DNA from: Vogesella margarita
GTDB lineage: Bacteria; Pseudomonadota; Gammaproteobacteria; Burkholderiales; Chromobacteriaceae
Assembly (NCBI RefSeq): GCF_028548475.1
Contig: NZ_JAQQLE010000008.1
Location: 1 to 64,000 of the forward strand
Reading direction: 5' to 3'
DNA length: 64,000 bases
Part shown: positions 58,931 through 64,000 of the stretch, piece after piece
How positions within the stretch are numbered: the first letter of the stretch is position 1
Layout: each line of letters opens with the position of its first letter
Made by a program: the position numbers and the translations under genes
The notes under the pieces: generated by a model
The model's database searches: none
The model's input: only the letters and a program-made list of their open reading frames with translations
Told to the model about the DNA's origin: nothing

Positions 58931-59269
58931 ATGGGCGAAGCAAAACGCCGAGGGAGTGCTGAGCAACGTATGGCACAGGCCACTTCCGAGCGCCCCTTAG
59001 CCGAAGTATTGGCCGAGTTAGGGTTGCCAACCGATACCAGATTTAAGGGGTATGTGCTGCACAGTGAGGAAAACGACGACTTTGTCGCCCACATCGACCG
59101 TACTACGACCAGGACCTTCCGGGCTTATTGTGCAACCCCGGAGGACGCGTTGACCTTTCGTACCTTGGCTGAAGCGCTCAAAGAGTTGAAGGAGGCTGGA
59201 AAGCCGCTAGTCGTGGGGCGTGTGTTCGATACTGGCACGCACCTGATGGTCGGATTCATAGACTATTGA
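58931..59269 (+). CDS. Small uncharacterised protein (MGEAKRRG start)
   Basis: A 112-residue protein starting MGEAKRRG, an N-terminal motif seen in several small bacterial protein families of unknown role. The remainder has a mixed fold (YVLHSEENDDFVAHI, FRTLAEALKELKEAG, VVGRVFDTGTHLMVGFIDY). AGGAGTG precedes the ATG at good distance. Nothing in the neighbours fixes its function. Confidence 0.6.
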   Translation: MGEAKRRGSAEQRMAQATSERPLAEVLAELGLPTDTRFKGYVLHSEENDDFVAHIDRTTTRTFRAYCATPEDALTFRTLAEALKELKEAGKPLVVGRVFDTGTHLMVGFIDY

Positions 59270-59286
59270 CTAGAAAAGGGAAACCC

Positions 59287-59358
59287 ATGCCGACCGTGAT
59301 CGGTCTTCATTCCCGTCGCCTGTACTCTGAGGACCAGATTTTTGACGGACACGTATAA
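59287..59358 (+). CDS. Possible 23-aa peptide or gene remnant
   Basis: A 23-codon frame starting at ATG 59287 behind AAAAGGG, reading PTVIGLHSRRLYSEDQIFDG. The pattern recalls the start of amidohydrolases, so it may be the first part of a lost gene; it may also be a genuine small peptide ahead of the STAND gene. Confidence 0.25.
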   Translation: MPTVIGLHSRRLYSEDQIFDGHV

Positions 59359-59401
59359 CCGCTCGAACTCTAATCGAGATTAAGGGATATCGCGCTCGAA
59401 C

Positions 59402-61681
59402 ATGGCCACAACTCAATCAACCTTCGATTTGCACAGGCTGGGATGGCATGCGTTTCAACGGCTTTGCCTAACCGCCGTACGCGAGATTCTTGGCCAGACT
59501 GTTCAGTCTTTTCTTGATGTGAACGACGGTGGTCGAGACGGTGCATTTACTGGTACCTGGGAGATGCACCATGGTGAAACTTTAGCTGGGATGTTCGTCA
59601 TCCAGTGCAAGTTCACGAGCCGTGTGGGCCACACACTAGTCCTGTCCGAACTATCGGAGGAGTTCGAGAAGGTCGAGGCTTTGGTCGCTAAGGGACTTTG
59701 TGATGTTTATGTCCTCATCACGAATGCAGGCATTTCGGGGGCGACGGACGAGAAGATTCATGCCAAGCTAAAGAAGGCTGGAGTTAAACAGGTTGTAACG
59801 TACGGGTCGAACTGGCTTGAAGAACAGATCAATGGCAACAAGCGACTGCGTATGCTAGTTCCGCGTATCTACGGCCTTGGTGATCTTTCGCAAATTCTTG
59901 ACGACAGAGCGTACAAGCAGGCGAAGGCTGTTCTTGACAGTATGCACGAGGAGCTTGCCAAGGTCGTTATCACAGAAGCTTACACTAAGGCGGCGAAGGC
60001 CCTCGACACGCACGGTTTCGTGTTGCTCGTTGGCGAGCCCGCAGCAGGTAAGTCGACCATCGCTGCGATGCTAGCCATGGCCGCAGCCGATAGGTACGAA
60101 GCCTCTGTGATCAAGGCAAGCCGAGCCGAAGTACTAGTGGACCGATGGAACACGGCAGAATGCAGCCAGTTCTTTTGGGTCGATGATGCTTTCGGTAGCT
60201 TACAGTACGAAAGTAATTTGGCATTGGAGTGGAATTCAAAGGTTCAAGAGATACGAGCGGCTCTCAAAGGTGGCGCGAAGATTGTGTTGACCTCGCGGGA
60301 CTACATCTACAATGCCGCGAGGCGAGACCTCAAAGTCAGCGCCTTCCCTCTGCTGAATGAAAGTCAGGTAGTAGTAGATGTGCACGCCCTGGCCCTTGCA
60401 GAAAAGCAGCAGATTCTCTACAACCACTTGAAGTTTGGTGCCCAGTCGAAGAAGTATCTCCGTGAGCTTAAACCCTTCCTGGAAGATGTGGCTACGCATC
60501 CGCGTTTCATCCCCGAGATGGCCAGAAGGCTTTCCGACCCGCTCTTTACCAAGTCACTGTTGCTGTCATCCTCGGGTATCGGAGAATTTATAGAAAAGCG
60601 TGAGCAGTTACTCGTTGAGGTTATTGAAGGGCTCGATTCCCACAGTCGAGCTGCGCTCGCGCTTATTTACATGCGAAAGGATGATCTTCGAAGTCCCGTC
60701 ACACCGAATGATTCTGAGCGCGAAGCACTGTCGCGGATGGGAAGCAGTTTAGGGGCATGCCTTAATGCCTTGGAGGCGCTGAAGGGCAGTTTGGTGGTGC
60801 AAACGCTTTTTGATGGTGAACCCTCTTGGCGGTTCCGACATCCGACGATTGGCGATGCCTTTGCGTCGCTTGTGCGACAGCACGTCGACTTGTTGGACAT
60901 CTATGTACGAGGAACTGCTGTCGACCATCTGTTGCGGCAAGTGACCTGTGGTGATGTGGGTCTCAAGAACACTGTTGTGCTGCCGTCGTCGATGTACTCC
61001 CTCATGGTTGACAGGCTTGATGAGTATATGCTCGAAGCAGGCATGAGGAAGGTGTATTGGGAAGCCAAGACAAACTTGCACAATTTCCTAGTACATCGAT
61101 GCGCAAAGCCTTTTCTTCAGGAATACATGGCACGGCATCCAGAACTGCCTTCCCAGGTCGATTCGCCCGGTTTGTATCTTGATGCGGTGTCGGAAACTAT
61201 GGTGGCTGTTCGGCTGCATAAAACAGGATTACTTCCGGCTGAGTCACGACTAAGGTTCGTTGAGAAATTGTCGGAGTACGCGGTTCAAGGAGAGGATCTC
61301 AGCGTGCTAGACGATGCGGACCTCCGTTCTGTCTTTACGGAAGGAGAGTACCTTTGGGTGATACAACAGGTTGAACAGCAGCTTGTGCCCAGGCTGAGCT
61401 TCGTGCGCCGTAGATTCACTTCGGGCTACCACTATGACAATGAAGATCCGAACGAGCTTATTGCGCCATACGAGCGCACGTTGGATATCTTAGAACAGTG
61501 TTTCCCAGATGACTCGAAGGTGTTGGCTGCGGTAAGAAAGGAGCGTCTACGCCTCTTGGAATGGGTGTCGGAGCAGGAGGGCGAATCGCATGATAGCTTT
61601 AGTCCCGGCAAACTTGGGACTCTAGATGACGCGGACGTGCAACAGAACGCACGTAGCATCTTTGATGACGTGGACGAGTAA
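59402..61681 (+). CDS. Restriction endonuclease-STAND NTPase fusion (nSTAND3-like)
   Basis: A 759-residue protein. Residues 10-160 look like an Mrr-type nuclease: E28, NDGGRDGAF (D46), FVIQCKFTS (Q68, K70). Then a STAND-type NTPase: Walker A VGEPAAGKS (about 209-217), Walker B-like FFWVDDAFGS, and KIVLTSRDYIYNAAR. After a winged-helix-like part (RHPTIGDAFASLVRQH) the C-terminal 250 residues are an unassigned helical sensor. Avs-like antiphage proteins share this plan: a C-terminal sensor triggers an N-terminal nuclease. It appears to be a single-gene system. Confidence 0.8.
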   Translation: MATTQSTFDLHRLGWHAFQRLCLTAVREILGQTVQSFLDVNDGGRDGAFTGTWEMHHGETLAGMFVIQCKFTSRVGHTLVLSELSEEFEKVEALVAKGLCDVYVLITNAGISGATDEKIHAKLKKAGVKQVVTYGSNWLEEQINGNKRLRMLVPRIYGLGDLSQILDDRAYKQAKAVLDSMHEELAKVVITEAYTKAAKALDTHGFVLLVGEPAAGKSTIAAMLAMAAADRYEASVIKASRAEVLVDRWNTAECSQFFWVDDAFGSLQYESNLALEWNSKVQEIRAALKGGAKIVLTSRDYIYNAARRDLKVSAFPLLNESQVVVDVHALALAEKQQILYNHLKFGAQSKKYLRELKPFLEDVATHPRFIPEMARRLSDPLFTKSLLLSSSGIGEFIEKREQLLVEVIEGLDSHSRAALALIYMRKDDLRSPVTPNDSEREALSRMGSSLGACLNALEALKGSLVVQTLFDGEPSWRFRHPTIGDAFASLVRQHVDLLDIYVRGTAVDHLLRQVTCGDVGLKNTVVLPSSMYSLMVDRLDEYMLEAGMRKVYWEAKTNLHNFLVHRCAKPFLQEYMARHPELPSQVDSPGLYLDAVSETMVAVRLHKTGLLPAESRLRFVEKLSEYAVQGEDLSVLDDADLRSVFTEGEYLWVIQQVEQQLVPRLSFVRRRFTSGYHYDNEDPNELIAPYERTLDILEQCFPDDSKVLAAVRKERLRLLEWVSEQEGESHDSFSPGKLGTLDDADVQQNARSIFDDVDE

Positions 61682-61882
61682 GTCTGACGCGCCCCCGTTC
61701 GTCGGAGGGCGCTTTACCGTGGATCTGTGTGCTGTCCTTGTTGCGCCGACTGACTTAGTTCAATGCCTTGAGGCACAGCGATTACAGCGAGTGAGTCCGA
61801 CGGACTTTGGCCCGCAAAAGCTCCGAGCATGTCAGCCGGTGATAGCGCAGTGACTGTCCCATTTAACAGATGCAGAAGCTAT

Positions 61883-64000
61883 TCACATCACACCAATTTT
61901 ACGGAAATGATTTATTACATTCCTTGATCGGAATGCTGTTGCTATGACCCGACAGTCGTGTCCGGAACTATCTCGAATAAAAGGATCTCCCCCTCTCCGC
62001 ATCAATAGACTAACGGCTTCGGGTGAGTCGATCTCGACAGCCAGCATAAGCGGCGTTCGTCCTGCAGCGGGATAGCTATGGCTGGCGTTAGGGTTGGCTC
62101 CATGCGCCAGTAGGTGCTTCGCGATCTCAAGCTGCTTCTCTACGGTATATCTACCAAGGAAGTCATCGACGATCAAATCTACAACTGTATTGAAAATCTC
62201 GACCTTGGCCGAGTTCCTCATTGCGTCGAACAATGCTCTCTTGTCGCCGAAGACGCCGGCCATTCCTACACCATAACGGCGCATAGTCTCGCGCAGTACT
62301 AAGTCGTTATCGGATGAAATGAGTTGGGAAAGCCTTTGCCGAAGTGAACTGGCCACCCGCAATCCCCCCATGTTTCGGATACACAGATACAGCGGTGTTT
62401 GATCATCAACATGACCGCGTAAGTTTGCGTTTGCCCCCATGGAAAGGAGCTTCCAAACGACATCGGGTTCGCCATAATCGACAGCGCTGATCAATGGCGT
62501 CAGCCGCTTTCTTTTTGTAGGTTGATTAAGTGTCTCCTTGCTATGCGGATAGTTCAACAGCAAGTCGAGAGCCTCACGGTTGTTGCTATCCGTAGCTCTC
62601 TGAATAGCACTTAGTAACGCCGAGCCGTCAGAATCATTTAATGCGTCAACGGATGCACCTTTTTCTAGCAGAGTCTTAACGACATTAACGCTGCCAAGCG
62701 TCACGTAGAGAAACAACTGGCTCCAGCGCCGAACTTGGTTGTCGATAGTACGGATCGTTACGATTTGATCTGGCTTACGATAATTTGGCTGCCGGTTTGC
62801 AAGAGACTCGGGGTCATACATTAGGAAGGGTAATGCGCCAACATCATCATCTGGTTGCTCAACCTCAACAAAACGCCCTTGCCCAGGGAAAAGATGATGA
62901 AACTGTTTTCGTAGTTCTTCGATCTCCCAGTCTTCAACAACATCGTCGTTTATTCTGGGCTGAGCAATCAGTCCCAAAGCAATTGCTCGATGCTTCAGTT
63001 GTTTAAGAAAAGGTTTGGCGTTACCAAGGTAAGCTGTGAGAGCCAACGCTTCGGCGACGATCCGCGTCCAATTCTCACCCGCTCTATACTCCGAATGAGC
63101 AACTGCCAGCTGATAGCACTTAAGCGCCTCTTCGTATTCACCGGAAAGTACATGCCAGCGCCCTCGGAACCATTCGAGGGCATAGCTGACTAGCCCTTCT
63201 GGATCATGCATTTTGAGTTGCTGAGCAAAGTCAGCAAGCACGTTCTCTGCTTCCATGCGTCCTCCATCAGTCTTTGGCTCGGTCCGATCGAGGCAACTCA
63301 AGAGCTTTCCAAACGGCTCCAACAATGCTTCACGTTTTTTTCCGGATTTGATTGCTGCCAGCGACAGGATTCCAGCTATATCCCATTCTCGATTTTCCTG
63401 GGTGGCATGCCATATCAATATCCGTCTCAAGTGTAAGGGGCTGGCTTTACGCTCAAACCAGGTCAAAGCACGCGCGAGGAGCAACCACTTGAGTAACCCA
63501 GATGCCTTCACTTTATGTTCGTCACTCCCATTCTTCGCTAATGCGTCAACGAAGAGTTTGAGACTTGCCAGGTCAGGTAGCTGGGTACCATCCGCCCAAC
63601 GAATCACCTTTTCCCGATTATCGAGTGCTACGTCAGAGGTGTCTGGGAACGCTGCCTTGGCAAGCAAATGGCTGCCGCCTGGATCTGCCCAGTTGAAAAC
63701 GACTTCCAACGGGTAGTTTTCGGGATTCAGGAACGCGACCGCATTAGGAGCCTCTTTCGTCCAGATACTTCCAAAAAATCCAATGGCATGATGTGCGAAG
63801 TAATGCCTGATTAAAATCGGTAAGGCCTCATTCCGGCTCATGCTGTCCAAGGAAATGCTTGAAACGATTTTCAGGTAGGTGGCATGGACATACTGGATGA
63901 ATTGATCCAGTTTATCGATGAACGCTTCGTCAGCGACGTACCGGCGCAAGGGGGCGAGAATGAGATCCTCACGTAATCCCGACAGTAGGGACCAGTCAAA
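61883..64000 (-). CDS. Ankyrin-repeat protein, N-terminus outside window
   Basis: The frame is open through the right edge (the TTG at 63949 has no ribosome site and is unlikely to be the start), so the C-terminal 705 residues are seen. The first 370 residues are helical with TPR-like spacing (WHVLSGEYEEALKCYQLAVAHSEY). From about 435 ankyrin repeats follow (VNVVKTLLEKGASVDALNDSDGSALL, RLTPLISAVDYGEPDVVWKLLSMGANAN, AKHLLAHGANPNAS, RTPLMLAVEIDSPEAVSLLMRRG). Ankyrin arrays mediate protein binding; a role in defence is a guess from position. It runs convergent to the STAND gene. Confidence 0.75.
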   Translation of the reverse strand, partial: FDWSLLSGLREDLILAPLRRYVADEAFIDKLDQFIQYVHATYLKIVSSISLDSMSRNEALPILIRHYFAHHAIGFFGSIWTKEAPNAVAFLNPENYPLEVVFNWADPGGSHLLAKAAFPDTSDVALDNREKVIRWADGTQLPDLASLKLFVDALAKNGSDEHKVKASGLLKWLLLARALTWFERKASPLHLRRILIWHATQENREWDIAGILSLAAIKSGKKREALLEPFGKLLSCLDRTEPKTDGGRMEAENVLADFAQQLKMHDPEGLVSYALEWFRGRWHVLSGEYEEALKCYQLAVAHSEYRAGENWTRIVAEALALTAYLGNAKPFLKQLKHRAIALGLIAQPRINDDVVEDWEIEELRKQFHHLFPGQGRFVEVEQPDDDVGALPFLMYDPESLANRQPNYRKPDQIVTIRTIDNQVRRWSQLFLYVTLGSVNVVKTLLEKGASVDALNDSDGSALLSAIQRATDSNNREALDLLLNYPHSKETLNQPTKRKRLTPLISAVDYGEPDVVWKLLSMGANANLRGHVDDQTPLYLCIRNMGGLRVASSLRQRLSQLISSDNDLVLRETMRRYGVGMAGVFGDKRALFDAMRNSAKVEIFNTVVDLIVDDFLGRYTVEKQLEIAKHLLAHGANPNASHSYPAAGRTPLMLAVEIDSPEAVSLLMRRGGDPFIRDSSGHDCRVIATAFRSRNVINHFRKIGVM

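Larger units (their letters stand above)
35717..64000 (+). mobile_element. Tn7-like transposon / defence island at attTn7 (far end outside window)
   Basis: From just behind glmS the base composition falls, the dispersed motif disappears and gene content changes to transposition and defence genes. A complete tnsA-tnsB-tnsC-tniQ/tnsD operon runs in the same direction as glmS, as in Tn7. The near end is proposed at 35717 (TGTGAC plus tandem repeats). Cargo lies before tnsA (7 kb) and after tniQ (over 13 kb). The opposite end and target duplication are not in the window, so the extent to the right is open. It may also be two islands stacked at one site. Confidence 0.8.

Overview
The window looks like a GC-rich betaproteobacterial chromosome, most likely Neisseriales (Chromobacteriaceae such as Vogesella, Chromobacterium or Aquitalea). 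The basis is gene order and protein similarity: a dolP-diaA-yraN-lpoA/rsmI cluster, mnmG-rsmG-parA-parB-atpIBEFHAGDC-glmU-deoR-glmS, and a Lap-type adhesin system. The name is inferred from family knowledge; no search was possible.

Positions 1-17,204 hold most of a c-di-GMP controlled large-adhesin (Lap) system. They carry the 3' end of a giant RTX adhesin with near-identical 402-bp tandem repeats, an EAL-domain protein, a TolC-family outer-membrane protein fused to an OmpA domain, the periplasmic protease LapG and its inside-out c-di-GMP receptor LapD. Inserted among these are the dolP-diaA-yraN-lpoA operon, divergent rsmI, a tRNA-Leu(CAA) and a TatD-family nuclease.

Positions 17,300-35,702 are housekeeping: a Tim44-like protein, trmO, an OlsB-like acyltransferase, mnmG, rsmG, parAB, the full F1Fo ATP synthase operon with a clear sigma70 promoter, glmU, a DeoR-family regulator and glmS. 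A short motif (consensus AAGGTTGGCCGCAA, core GGTTGGCCGC) occurs at least 18 times in the first 35.7 kb, both in genes and in gaps, sometimes as inverted pairs forming hairpins. It behaves like a DNA uptake sequence of a dialect I do not recognise. I found no copy of it beyond 35,717.

From 35,717, just behind glmS, to the window's right edge lies a Tn7-like genomic island. It has a candidate TGT-bounded end with two tandem 20-bp TnsB-type repeats, then tnsA, tnsB, tnsC and a long tniQ/tnsD in one tightly coupled operon, and a second short tniQ with a broken C-terminus. Cargo lies on both sides of the tns operon and looks like a defence island: a restriction-endonuclease/PIN fusion, a HEPN protein, a PI3K/HipA-like kinase with a partner, two divergent ribbon-helix-helix genes over a double palindrome, and a C4-like structured RNA. 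Beyond tniQ lie a SIR2-HerA pair, a possible two-gene nuclease system (1096 aa plus 460 aa), a restriction-endonuclease/STAND NTPase, and an ankyrin-repeat protein that runs off the window. The other end of the transposon is not in view.
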